From NCBI GenBank assembly GCA_036264135.1, contig DATARN010000020.1, positions 10,645-74,644 on the forward strand: a stretch of DNA of 64,000 nucleotides, in the 5' to 3' direction. The notes under the pieces were generated by a model. That model had not been told where the DNA came from and searched no databases. It saw nothing but the letters and a program-made list of their open reading frames with translations. The stretch's first letter is position 1, and every line of letters starts with the position of its first letter. This document shows positions 36,301-43,474 of the stretch, piece after piece. This DNA is from DATARN01 sp036264135. GTDB lineage: Bacteria > Actinomycetota > Acidimicrobiia > Acidimicrobiales > Palsa-688. Made by a program: the position numbers and the translations under genes.

Positions 36301-36659
36301 TCGTCGACCTCGGCGTCACCCCGCCAGGCGGCCTGCACGGCGGCCACCAAGCGGGGGCCGTCGGCGACGGGATCGAACGGCCAGCGGCCCCGGGCCCGCA
36401 GCCCGAAATCGTCCAGATGGATGGGCGGCCCGTCGCCGGCGGCGAGGTGGTGGGGCACCGCCTCGACGACGGTCAGCCCGAAGCTCTCCAAGACGGGCAG
36501 GAAGCTGCCCAGCTCGATGCCTCGCCGGCCGTAGACATGCAGGCGGAACAGCCCGGCGCCGGGATCGGGGTCCGGGTGAACCGAGATGGCGATGGCGGCG
36601 TCGCCGGCCAGGGCGGCTTCCACCACATCGGGGGTCCACGACCCGGGAACGTCTGTCAC
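33390..36659 (-). CDS. Large NAD-dependent glutamate dehydrogenase, shortened form
   Basis: 1,089 residues. Core motifs of the large NAD-GDH family include GGIRWSDRQDDLRTEVLGL, the catalytic-lysine region PTGAKGGFVC, GDMSGDVFGNGML and the VDNAAGVDTSDYEVN block. The family oxidises glutamate to 2-oxoglutarate with NAD. Typical bacterial members have about 1,600 residues; here several hundred N-terminal residues are absent, although a segment like the last ACT-type subdomain remains (about 35-70). A short Asp-Ala-Asp-Thr repeat is inserted near residue 930. The GTG start at 36659 has no strong Shine-Dalgarno sequence. Confidence 0.88.
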   Translation of the reverse strand: MTDVPGSWTPDVVEAALAGDAAIAISVHPDPDPGAGLFRLHVYGRRGIELGSFLPVLESFGLTVVEAVPHHLAAGDGPPIHLDDFGLRARGRWPFDPVADGPRLVAAVQAAWRGDAEVDDLNRLVVRARVDWSDVVVLRAYRRYRRQVGSVWSDRQLIDPLVEFPKVATALLGYYAARFDPSLAAGAPAASGEARVAVEKALASVERLEQDQVLRAYLSLVDATMRTSHYARAPGGERLPTLTMKLDSTRVPELPPPRPFVEAFVYSPRIEGLHLRGGPVARGGIRWSDRQDDLRTEVLGLVRAQVLKNAGIVPTGAKGGFVCRRLALSDSARAEGDEVADAAAEVRACYQLFIEGLLDITDNVVGGQVRPPAGVRPADGEDSYLVVAADKGTATFSDLANAISVARGFWLGDAFASGGGHGYDHKAMGITARGAWEVARQHFRQLGIDPEAEEIRVMGVGDMSGDVFGNGMLRSRTMKLIAAFDHRDVFVDPDPDPARSFVERCRLFALPRSSWQDYDRAVLSPGGGVWSRTTKEITLSPEARAALGITAATVTPPQLIAAILTASADLLWFGGIGTFVKAPQESAADVGDRANDAVRVDADQVRARIIVEGGNLAVTPRARIAYSRRGGKINADFVDNAAGVDTSDYEVNLKILLAQAIEQGRIAAGERDGVLRSVQDDVAGAVLRDVGLTAVAVTRAVPASAADIDAYQALMAHLEHAGRLDRRVESLPDDEDLAQRRAAGAGLTRPEAAVLLALAKSDLADALEQSPLVASPAVHDAVVGYFPAPVADRFADLLAAHRLYRPLAATRVASDMVDRMGVTWAHETAEEFGVDLASVGRAYWAGRHVLGADERWRRVEALAPAVSPDAESLLHAMVAHAVDALARRYVVEGDEHVYDDRAVVEALDGVATGDAAAIVAAGVSGAAPDADADTDADTDTDTDGAAAFARLPALALAADIGAVTRARQVSVAEALGLVGAFEAAVGAADFRAALDRRDLGSRWGRWQARRLKDDVADLRRRAALAAASGPGSLAEGPAAAMAAWLAAPAAATARARYQRLMALLADPEADVLCVAALAVRALADLTDHA
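33831..33876. repeat. Hexanucleotide repeat inside the glutamate dehydrogenase gene
   Basis: About eight near-identical 6-base units (GTCGGT/GTCGGC on the plus strand) encode an alternating Asp-Ala/Thr stretch (DADADTDADTDTDTD) in the dehydrogenase. The units keep the frame, so length variation by slippage would be tolerated. Confidence 0.8.
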
Positions 36660-36697
36660 CGAATATTCAGCTTCTCATGCTGCCCGGCGGAGGAAGA

Positions 36698-36727
36698 ATG
36701 AATCCGATTCCCCTGCCTGATTCGTAG
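36698..36727 (+). CDS. Possible nine-codon mini-ORF with strong ribosome binding site
   Basis: ATG 36698, preceded by GGAGGAAG, encodes MNPIPLPDS and stops at TAG 36725-36727. The ribosome binding site is as good as any in the window, but the peptide is too short to test by composition. It lies between the divergent glutamate dehydrogenase start and the egt leader ORF, so it could belong to the 5' leader of the egt message, or be chance. Confidence 0.25.
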   Translation: MNPIPLPDS

Positions 36728-36803
36728 TGGTTCATGCGAGTCAGCGACGGGAAAGAATACCCCGCCCCGTCGTAATGACCGCCGATCAAACCCTGGAGGA
36801 GCA

Positions 36804-36887
36804 ATGGCGCCTTACTTTCGCCTGCAGCTCTGGCTCGCGCCCGTCCGCAACCTGGTGTGGGTTGCCGCTCAGTGCGGACACCGCTGA
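36804..36887 (+). CDS. Leader peptide ORF directly ahead of egtA (27 aa)
   Basis: ATG 36804 has GGAGGAGCA immediately upstream. The ORF encodes a 27-residue peptide beginning MAPYFRLQLWLAP and ending VAAQCGHR, and stops at TGA 36885-36887, two bases before the egtA ATG. Its Trp-rich middle and Cys-Gly-His-Arg end are not shadows of another gene. The building blocks of ergothioneine are histidine and cysteine (through gamma-glutamylcysteine). Short Cys-containing leader peptides before sulfur genes are known in actinobacteria. A regulatory or translational-coupling role is therefore likely, but this is inference. Confidence 0.6.
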   Translation: MAPYFRLQLWLAPVRNLVWVAAQCGHR

Positions 36888-36889
36888 GC

Positions 36890-38092
36890 ATGCCCGCGCC
36901 GGCGCGGCAACTCGAGCTGGATGACGCCCGTTCGCTGATCGCGAGCTGCGGATTCGAGGGGCCGTCGGCCCCGGCCGATCCCCGGTCGCATCGCACCGTC
37001 GGCGTCGAGTTGGAAAGTTTCGTTCTCCCTACGACCGATCCCGAGCGGCTGCCGGCGGTGGCCCTGCCCGCCGGGAGCCGCCTGACCTACGAGCCGGGCG
37101 GCCAGGTCGAGGTGAGCTCGCCGCCCCACCGGACGGTGGGCGCGGCCCTCGAGGCGGCGGCGCGGGACCTGGCCGCAGTGCGGGATGCGTTCGCGCCCCT
37201 CGGGTTCGACCTGGTCCAGTCCGGCGTCCGGCCCTCCCCGCCACGACGCCTGATCGACGCCCCCCGCTACCGGGCCATGGAGGCCTACTTCGCCTCGCGC
37301 TGGCCCGACGACGGCCCGGCCATGATGTGCGGCACCGCCTCGGTGCAGGTGAACCTGGGGTTGGGGCAGGGACCGCACGCCGCCACCCGGTGGCGGGCGG
37401 CGAACGCGTTGGGGCCCGTCCTGGCCGCCGCCTTCTCCTCGTCGCCGACCTACCCGGCGCAGGGCGCCGGAGGGTGCCGGCGGCTGGCCACCTGGCTGCG
37501 CCTCGACCCCTCGCGCACGGCGCCCGTGCCGTGCCGGGCCGATGAGGACCCCGGACAGGCCTGGGCCGCCTACGCCCTCGCCGCCAACATCATGCTCATC
37601 CGCAGCCCCGAGGGGTGCGAGCCTCTTACCGGCCCCGCCATGACCCTGCAGACCTGGATCGACGAGGGCCACCCGCGGGGCTGGCCGACCGCCGACGACG
37701 TGGCCTACCACCTGACGACGCTGTTCCCGCCGGTGCGGCCCAAGGGGTGGCTGGAACTGCGGATGATCGACGCCCTGCCCGATCCGTGGTGGCGCGTTCC
37801 CGTCGCCGTCGCCGCCGTGCTGCTCGACGACCCCGATGCGGTCGCCGCGTGCCGACCCGTCGCCGACCGGTGGCGCGAGGCGGCGGAATTCGGCCTGGCC
37901 GACGAGCCGCTGGCCGCCGCCGCCCGGATGTGCGCCCAACGGACCCTGGCAGGCCTGAGCCGGGTCGGCGTCGACATGACGACCGCCGTCCTCGTCGAGC
38001 AGTGGGCCGCCAGCGTCCGCAAGGGAGATGACCCGCCGTGGTTGGCGGTGTGCGTGCCCATGGCGGCGGCGGAACGGGGGGCCGCCCGATGA
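36890..38092 (+). CDS. egtA: Glutamate-cysteine ligase of ergothioneine synthesis
   Basis: 400 residues of the plant/actinobacterial GCS2-like ligase family: GVELESFVL (near 42), the PGGQVEVSSPPH substrate loop and MMCGTASVQVNL. It joins glutamate and cysteine to gamma-glutamylcysteine, the sulfur donor used by EgtB. ATG 36890 starts two bases after the leader-ORF stop and itself has no clear Shine-Dalgarno sequence, so it probably depends on ribosomes finishing the leader. Its stop overlaps the egtB ATG (ATGA). Confidence 0.9.
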   Translation: MPAPARQLELDDARSLIASCGFEGPSAPADPRSHRTVGVELESFVLPTTDPERLPAVALPAGSRLTYEPGGQVEVSSPPHRTVGAALEAAARDLAAVRDAFAPLGFDLVQSGVRPSPPRRLIDAPRYRAMEAYFASRWPDDGPAMMCGTASVQVNLGLGQGPHAATRWRAANALGPVLAAAFSSSPTYPAQGAGGCRRLATWLRLDPSRTAPVPCRADEDPGQAWAAYALAANIMLIRSPEGCEPLTGPAMTLQTWIDEGHPRGWPTADDVAYHLTTLFPPVRPKGWLELRMIDALPDPWWRVPVAVAAVLLDDPDAVAACRPVADRWREAAEFGLADEPLAAAARMCAQRTLAGLSRVGVDMTTAVLVEQWAASVRKGDDPPWLAVCVPMAAAERGAAR

Positions 38093-39387
38093 CCGATCTG
38101 CGGGAACGAGCCGCCGGAGAGCTGGAGACGGCCCGGCGGCGCTCCCTCGAGCTGCTCGCCCCCCTGAATCCCACCGACCTGGTGCACCAGCACTCTCCGC
38201 TCATGTCGCCGCTGGTGTGGGACCTGGCCCACGTCGGCAACTACGAGGATCTCTGGCTGGTCCGGGCGGCGGGCGCCCGGCCCGGCGTCAAACCCGGACT
38301 GGACGACATCTACGACGCCTTCCGGCACGGCCGGGCCGACCGGCCAACGTTGCCGTTGCTCGGGCCGGACGAGGCCCGGCGGTACATCGGCGAGGTGCGG
38401 GGTCGGGCCCTCGACGTGCTGGAGACGATGGAGTTCGACCCCGGCGTGCCGCTGCTGGCGGACGGCTTCGTGGTCGGCCTGGTCGTCCAGCACGAGCACC
38501 AGCACGACGAGACCATGCTGGCCACCCTGCAGCTCATGGACGGCGCCGGCTACCGGCCGGTGGCGCCGCCGCCCCCCTCACCCGCCGGGCGGCGCCAGCC
38601 CCACGAGGTGCTCGTCCCCGCCGGCGCCTTCGAGATGGGCACCGACGACGAGGCATGGGCGTACGACAACGAGCGCCCGGCGCACACCGTCGACGTGCCC
38701 GCCTTCTGGATCGACAGCTGGCCGGTGACCAATGGCCAGTTCCAGCAGTTCATCGCCGATGGGGGCTACCGGCGACCCGAGTTGTGGGCGCCGGAGGGGT
38801 GGGCGCTGGTCACCGGCCCCGAGCGCCTGGAGGCGCCCAAGTTCTGGCGCCGGTGCGGGGAGGGGTGGCAACGCACCCGCTTCGGCTGGGTCGAGGACGT
38901 CCCGCCCGACGAGCCGGTCCAGCACGTGTGCTGGTACGAGGCCGACGCCTACGCCCGGTGGTGCGGCCGGCGCCTGCCCAGCGAGCAGGAATGGGAAAAG
39001 GGGGCCCGGTGGGCTCCCGGCGCCCGGCACTCCCGGCTCTTCCCGTGGGGCGACGGCGCCCTTGCGGCCGGGCGCGTCAATGTCGGCGGGCGACATTTCC
39101 GGCCGGCGGAAATCGGCGCCTACCCGGCGGGCGCCGCCGCGTGCGGCGCGGAGCAGTTGCTGGGCGACGTCTGGGAGTGGACCGCCTCCGACTTCGGGCC
39201 CTACCCCGGGTTCACCAGCTTCCCGTACCGGGAGTACTCCGAGGTGTTCTTCGGTTCCGCCTACAAGGTGCTGCGGGGCGGGTCGTGGGCAACCCATCCG
39301 GCGGCGTTGCGGTCGACGTTCCGCAACTGGGACTACCCCGTCCGCCGCCAGATCTTCGCCGGCTTCCGCTGTGCCCGCGACGCCTGA
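38089..39387 (+). CDS. egtB: Hercynine oxygenase (ergothioneine sulfoxide synthase)
   Basis: 432 residues. An N-terminal DinB-like helical domain supplies the non-haem iron ligands: His in WDLAHVG (near 47) and the HxHxHDE cluster (QHEHQHDET, near 134-140). A C-terminal formylglycine-generating-enzyme-like (FGE-sulfatase) domain follows, with EVLVPAGAFEMGTDDEAWAYD, CWYEADAYARWCG and VLRGGSWATHP. EgtB couples hercynine to gamma-glutamylcysteine with oxygen. It is coupled to egtA by ATGA and abuts egtC with no gap. Confidence 0.95.
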   Translation: MTDLRERAAGELETARRRSLELLAPLNPTDLVHQHSPLMSPLVWDLAHVGNYEDLWLVRAAGARPGVKPGLDDIYDAFRHGRADRPTLPLLGPDEARRYIGEVRGRALDVLETMEFDPGVPLLADGFVVGLVVQHEHQHDETMLATLQLMDGAGYRPVAPPPPSPAGRRQPHEVLVPAGAFEMGTDDEAWAYDNERPAHTVDVPAFWIDSWPVTNGQFQQFIADGGYRRPELWAPEGWALVTGPERLEAPKFWRRCGEGWQRTRFGWVEDVPPDEPVQHVCWYEADAYARWCGRRLPSEQEWEKGARWAPGARHSRLFPWGDGALAAGRVNVGGRHFRPAEIGAYPAGAAACGAEQLLGDVWEWTASDFGPYPGFTSFPYREYSEVFFGSAYKVLRGGSWATHPAALRSTFRNWDYPVRRQIFAGFRCARDA

Positions 39388-40134
39388 ATGTGCCGCCACC
39401 TGGCCTACCTCGGGCCGCCAGTCGCCCTCGCTGCGCTGCTCTATGACCCGCCGCAGTCGCTGCTGCGCCAGAGTTGGGCGCCGCGCCGGCAGCGGTACGG
39501 GACGGTCAACGCCGACGGCTACGGCGTGGGCTGGTACCAGCCCGACGTGCGGCCCGAACCGGCCCGGTACCGCCGGGCCGGGCCCATGTGGGCCGACCGC
39601 TCGCTCGAATCGCTGGCCGGTGTCGTCCGCTCCGGGGCGTTCCTCGCCGCGGTCCGGTCGGCCACCCCGCCGGCGCCCATCGAGGAGACCGGGGCGGCGC
39701 CGTTCACCGACGGGCGGTGGCTGTTCTCCCTGAACGGCGTCGTCCACACCGACCTGGTCGCCCTGCGCCAACAGCTGTCGGCGCGCCGCCAGGCGGCCCT
39801 GACCGGTAGCAGCGACAGCGAACTCCTCTTCGCCCTGCTGCTTGACCGCCTCGATACCGATGACCCCGCCTCGGCCGTGGCCGACCTGGTGGCCACCGTC
39901 CCCGGCCGGCTGAACCTGCTGTTGACCGACGGGTCGACCATCTGGGCCACCAGCCACGGCGACACGCTCGCCTGGCGGACCGCTCCCGGCGGCGGCGTCG
40001 TCGTGGCCTCCGAACCACTCGACGACGGCCCGGAGTGGATCGCCGTCCCCGACGATTTTTCCGTCATCGCCACCGCCGACGGCACGTCCATGGTGCCGCT
40101 GACCGCACCGGCCAAAGGAGATGCCAGCTCGTGA
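39388..40134 (+). CDS. egtC: Gamma-glutamyl-hercynylcysteine sulfoxide hydrolase
   Basis: 248 residues of the class II glutamine amidotransferase (Ntn) fold. The catalytic Cys is residue 2 (MCRHLAYLG), followed by NADGYGVGWYQ and FSLNGVVHTD. It removes the glutamyl group from the EgtB product. The ATG directly follows the egtB stop. Its own stop overlaps the egtD GTG (GTGA). Confidence 0.93.
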   Translation: MCRHLAYLGPPVALAALLYDPPQSLLRQSWAPRRQRYGTVNADGYGVGWYQPDVRPEPARYRRAGPMWADRSLESLAGVVRSGAFLAAVRSATPPAPIEETGAAPFTDGRWLFSLNGVVHTDLVALRQQLSARRQAALTGSSDSELLFALLLDRLDTDDPASAVADLVATVPGRLNLLLTDGSTIWATSHGDTLAWRTAPGGGVVVASEPLDDGPEWIAVPDDFSVIATADGTSMVPLTAPAKGDASS

Positions 40135-41126
40135 CACCGACCATCGATGTGCTGCTCGGTCCCGACGATCTCACCGCCGCCCTGCAAGCCGATGTCCGCC
40201 ACGGCCTCTCCGCCCCGCCCGGGCGGCGGGCGCTGCCCCCCAAATGGTTTTACGACGCGCGCGGCTCACAGCTCTTCGACGACATCACCCGCCTCCCGGA
40301 GTACTACCCGACCCGCTGCGAGCGGGCCATTCTCGAGGCCCGAGCGGCGGAGATCATGACCGGGCCGGCACCGGTCACCACCCTGATCGAGCTGGGGTCG
40401 GGAACCTCCGACAAGACCCGGTTGCTGCTCGACGCCGGCGCCGACGGCGGGAGTCTGCGCACCTTCGCCCCCTTCGACGTGAGCGAGGAAACGCTGCGCG
40501 CCGCCGCCGCCATCCTCGCCCACCGCTACCAGGATGCGGGCGTGGCGGTGCACGCCATCGTTGGCGACTTCGAACGCCACCTGGGGGCCCTGAGCGCGGT
40601 CGGGCCGCCTGGTGGGCGGTTGGTGGCCTTTCTCGGTGGCACCATCGGCAACTTCGACCCCCCGGGTCGGGCCCGGTTCCTGGCCGCCCTGGCCAGCGCC
40701 CTGGCCCCGGGGGATCGGCTACTGCTCGGCACCGACCTGGTGAAGGACCGAGGCAGGCTGATCCTCGCCTATGACGACCCGGCGGGGGTGACCGCCGAGT
40801 TCAACCGCAACGTCCTGGCCGTCATCAACCGCCGCCTGAGCGCCGATTTCGACCCCGAGGCGTTCCGCCACGTCGCCTGCTGGGACGAGCGGCAGGAGTG
40901 GATCGAGATGCGGCTGGCGGCGTCGGCCGACCAGACCGTCACCATCTCCGATCTGGCCATGAAGGTGACCTTCGCCCACGGCGAGGAGATCCGCACCGAG
41001 ATCAGCGCCAAGTTCCGCCGGGCACGGGTGGCGGAAGAGTTGCAGGCCGCCGGCCTGGCCATGACCCACTGGTGGACGGATGACAACGGCGATTTCGGGT
41101 TGTCGCTGAGTCGCCGAGTGGCGTGA
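40131..41126 (+). CDS. egtD: Histidine N-alpha-methyltransferase
   Basis: 331 residues. Family motifs include PPKWFYDARGSQLFDDI-type sequence near 35, the SAM site ELGSGTSDKT (near 86-95), LGGTIGNFDP, and a C-terminal EIRTEISAKF. EgtD trimethylates histidine to hercynine, the first committed step of ergothioneine synthesis. GTG 40131 overlaps the egtC stop and AAAGGAG precedes it. The usual fifth gene, egtE (C-S lyase), does not follow; the next gene is unrelated. Confidence 0.95.
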   Translation: MTPTIDVLLGPDDLTAALQADVRHGLSAPPGRRALPPKWFYDARGSQLFDDITRLPEYYPTRCERAILEARAAEIMTGPAPVTTLIELGSGTSDKTRLLLDAGADGGSLRTFAPFDVSEETLRAAAAILAHRYQDAGVAVHAIVGDFERHLGALSAVGPPGGRLVAFLGGTIGNFDPPGRARFLAALASALAPGDRLLLGTDLVKDRGRLILAYDDPAGVTAEFNRNVLAVINRRLSADFDPEAFRHVACWDERQEWIEMRLAASADQTVTISDLAMKVTFAHGEEIRTEISAKFRRARVAEELQAAGLAMTHWWTDDNGDFGLSLSRRVA

Positions 41127-41314
41127 CCCGGACGCCCCGACCGGTCGGAAATGCCCGGATTGTGCCCCGGAAGTCATGTCGTTTCGCCGACTTGTCCGTA
41201 TCCTCGTGCCCTGTCGGCCAGCATTGACCGGGGCATAGCTTGCGCGCGCTACAGTTTGCGTGCAGGATCTAGCTGATCACTTTGAGCCGAGTCGGGAAGG
41301 ACTGGGGGACATAC

Positions 41315-41626
41315 GTGCGAACAATCGGACGCCTTGCAACGAGGTTGACAGTCTGTCTTGGCTTCCTCGTCTGCTTGACGGTGGTGGGTGCCTCCGGCGC
41401 CGGTGCCCAGACATCGACGACGTGCCCCGCCTCGGGCTACAACTCGTCGTACTACCCCAACTGTGGGACGACCACCACCGCGCCTGTCGTAAGCGGCAAC
41501 ACCAGCACCACGAGCACCGGCTTGGCCTTGACCGGCGAGCAGGCCGCTCTGCCGTTGGCCGGCGCCGCCGGCCTCATCGTCCTCGTCCTGGGCGCCCGCC
41601 AGCTCCGGCGGCGCACCAACAACTGA
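41315..41626 (+). CDS. Small secreted protein with LAxTG sortase signal
   Basis: 103 residues: a signal peptide (about 1-33, ending GAGAQT), a short Ser/Thr/Tyr-rich region with two cysteines (TTCPASGYN, YYPNCG), then LALTG, a hydrophobic helix and the arginine tail QLRRRTNN. This is a complete class E sortase sorting signal. GTG 41315 is preferred over the TTG at 41282 because GGGGGA precedes it. It is a separate unit between egtD and a clear terminator. Function unknown; possibly a small wall-attached protein. Confidence 0.8.
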   Translation: MRTIGRLATRLTVCLGFLVCLTVVGASGAGAQTSTTCPASGYNSSYYPNCGTTTTAPVVSGNTSTTSTGLALTGEQAALPLAGAAGLIVLVLGARQLRRRTNN

Positions 41627-41650
41627 ACCATCTGATCTGAAGACGCCACG

Positions 41651-41686
41651 AGAAGGGCGGTGCCCGCCAGGGCGCCGCCCTTCTTC
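41651..41686 (+). terminator. Rho-independent-type terminator
   Basis: A perfect 10-base stem (AGAAGGGCGG at 41651-41660 with CCGCCCTTCT at 41675-41684) and a 14-base loop lie 24 bases after the LAxTG gene stop, followed by TTCG rather than a long T run. It should end the LAxTG message. A GTG at 41660 inside the hairpin is therefore unlikely to start the next gene. Confidence 0.75.
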
Positions 41687-41695
41687 GCGTCCGCC

Positions 41696-43474
41696 GTGCT
41701 AGACGTGAAGACCCCAGTGGAAGAATCGGTAGACAACCTCGCCACCCCGGCGCCACGGCGACGGTGGGGGGGGTGGCGGCGAATCCTCCTGGCCGCCGGC
41801 ATCCTGCTCCTGGCGGCCGTCGGACTGTTCGTCCGCGACGTGCTGAGCATCCGTCACGACCTGAACAGCGGGCAGAGCCGGCTCAGCCACCTCCAGCTGA
41901 CCCAGCTGGACTCCCGGGCGTCGATCGACGCCAGCGTGGGCGCCGCCGACCGGGAGCTGCGGGCCGGCGCCGACCTCACTCGGGACAGCATCTGGTTGCG
42001 CCTGCTCGGCGTGGTACCGAAGATTGGCCCGCAGGTGCGGGCGGCCCGGGTGCTGTCGCGGAGCGCGGCCCGGGTCGGTGACATCGCCTACCAGGGCGCC
42101 CTCAAGGCCCGGGGGCAGCTGGACGCCCCCCACGCCGGCCCGGCCGGCCGGCTCTACCTGATCGACGCCCTGCGCCAGGATCTGGTCGAGGTCGACCAGC
42201 AGTTGCGGGGCGTGCCCACCGCCACTACGGGACACCTGGCCCAGACGCTGGCCAAGGCGCACGACAAGCTGGTCACCAAGCTGGCCCAGGCCAAGACGCA
42301 GCTCGCCGACGGGCTGACGCTCACCGCCACCTTGCGCACCATGCTGGCCGGGCCCCGCACCTACCTCGTCCTGGCCGGCAACAACGCCGAGATGCGCTCG
42401 GGCGGCATCACCACCGCCGCCGGCCTGATCCACTTCCAGGGGGGCGACATGACCACCAGCCCCTTCATCAGCTCCTTCGACCTGCTCCTTCCCAACGACA
42501 AGGGGGTAAAGCCTCCTGACGACATGGAGAACCTCTACGGCTTCCTCGGCCCGGGGAAGGAGTGGCGCACCACCAACACCTCGCCGAACTGGAAGGCCGT
42601 CGCCCAGCTCTACGCCGACATGTCGGCCAAGTCACCGTTCGGCAAGGTGGACGGTGTGTTGTTCGTCGACGTCCTGACCCTTCGCTCGGTGCTCGACGTG
42701 GTGGGCCCGGTCACCGTCAACGACGCCCGGTACACCGCCAAAACGGTGGTGGGCCAGCTGCTCTACACCAACTACCTCCTCTATCCGACCGGCGACCAGA
42801 CCAACGCCCGGCGCGACGTCCAGAGCAACGTGGCCCGTGCCGCCTTCGCCGCCCTCCGGGGCAGCGGCTACTCGCTGCCCAAGCTGGCCCACGAGCTACA
42901 GCTCGATGCCAAGGGGCGCCATCTCCTGGCCTGGTCGGCGGATAGCGCCGAGGAGGCGATGTGGACCAAGCTGGGCGCCGACGGGGCGATCGGGCCGGAC
43001 GACTTCCAGGTGAGCGTCCAGAACGTCAGCGGCAGCAAGCTCGACCTGTTCATCGATCCGGTGATCGGCTTGTCGTCGGCGACGTACTCCGACCACAAGG
43101 AGGTCAACCTCTACGTGACGGTGACCAATCCCCGCCGCGGCAAGACCAGCGCCTACATCGAGGGCGGGTTCCCGTGCTGCGTGCTGCCGGGAGACCAGCG
43201 CTTCTACCTGCTGTTCTACCTCCCGAAGTCGGCGTACCACATCGTCAGCTACCAGCCGAAGTTCAGCACCTCGGGCTCCGACGGCGACATGACGGTCGTC
43301 GGGATGATCGACACCGTCCCCTACGCCCAGACCACCACCGTGCACATCTCGTTCTACCTCCCCACCTCGCAACGCACGGTGACGCTCGTCCCCTCGTCGC
43401 GCGTCAAGCCGGAGCAGTACGTCGTCAACGGCGTCCACGCCGACGACGCCGTGCCCGCCAAACTACCGGTCTAG
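41696..43474 (+). CDS. DUF4012-family membrane-anchored extracellular protein
   Basis: 592 residues from GTG 41696 (GTG 41705 is an alternative). A basic N-terminus precedes one transmembrane helix (about residues 18-40). A coiled-coil-like region follows and then the DUF4012 core (AGPRTYLVLAGNNAEMRSGG, WRTTNTSPNW, VDVLTLRSVLDVVGPV), with a beta-rich C-terminal domain. Such proteins occur beside envelope and polysaccharide genes in actinobacteria; no activity is established. The 3' end overlaps the ogt-like gene by 12 bases. Confidence 0.75.
   Translation: MLDVKTPVEESVDNLATPAPRRRWGGWRRILLAAGILLLAAVGLFVRDVLSIRHDLNSGQSRLSHLQLTQLDSRASIDASVGAADRELRAGADLTRDSIWLRLLGVVPKIGPQVRAARVLSRSAARVGDIAYQGALKARGQLDAPHAGPAGRLYLIDALRQDLVEVDQQLRGVPTATTGHLAQTLAKAHDKLVTKLAQAKTQLADGLTLTATLRTMLAGPRTYLVLAGNNAEMRSGGITTAAGLIHFQGGDMTTSPFISSFDLLLPNDKGVKPPDDMENLYGFLGPGKEWRTTNTSPNWKAVAQLYADMSAKSPFGKVDGVLFVDVLTLRSVLDVVGPVTVNDARYTAKTVVGQLLYTNYLLYPTGDQTNARRDVQSNVARAAFAALRGSGYSLPKLAHELQLDAKGRHLLAWSADSAEEAMWTKLGADGAIGPDDFQVSVQNVSGSKLDLFIDPVIGLSSATYSDHKEVNLYVTVTNPRRGKTSAYIEGGFPCCVLPGDQRFYLLFYLPKSAYHIVSYQPKFSTSGSDGDMTVVGMIDTVPYAQTTTVHISFYLPTSQRTVTLVPSSRVKPEQYVVNGVHADDAVPAKLPV

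Noticed and set aside
36740..36780. SigR/SigH-like promoter (GGGAAA...) ahead of the egt leader
   Set aside because: GGGAAA at 36749 is followed at the right distance by GTAAT and not GTT, so the match is too weak to claim.
41660..41695. GTG 41660 as start of the DUF4012 gene
   Set aside because: It lies inside a perfect terminator hairpin, so GTG 41696 or 41705 is more plausible.
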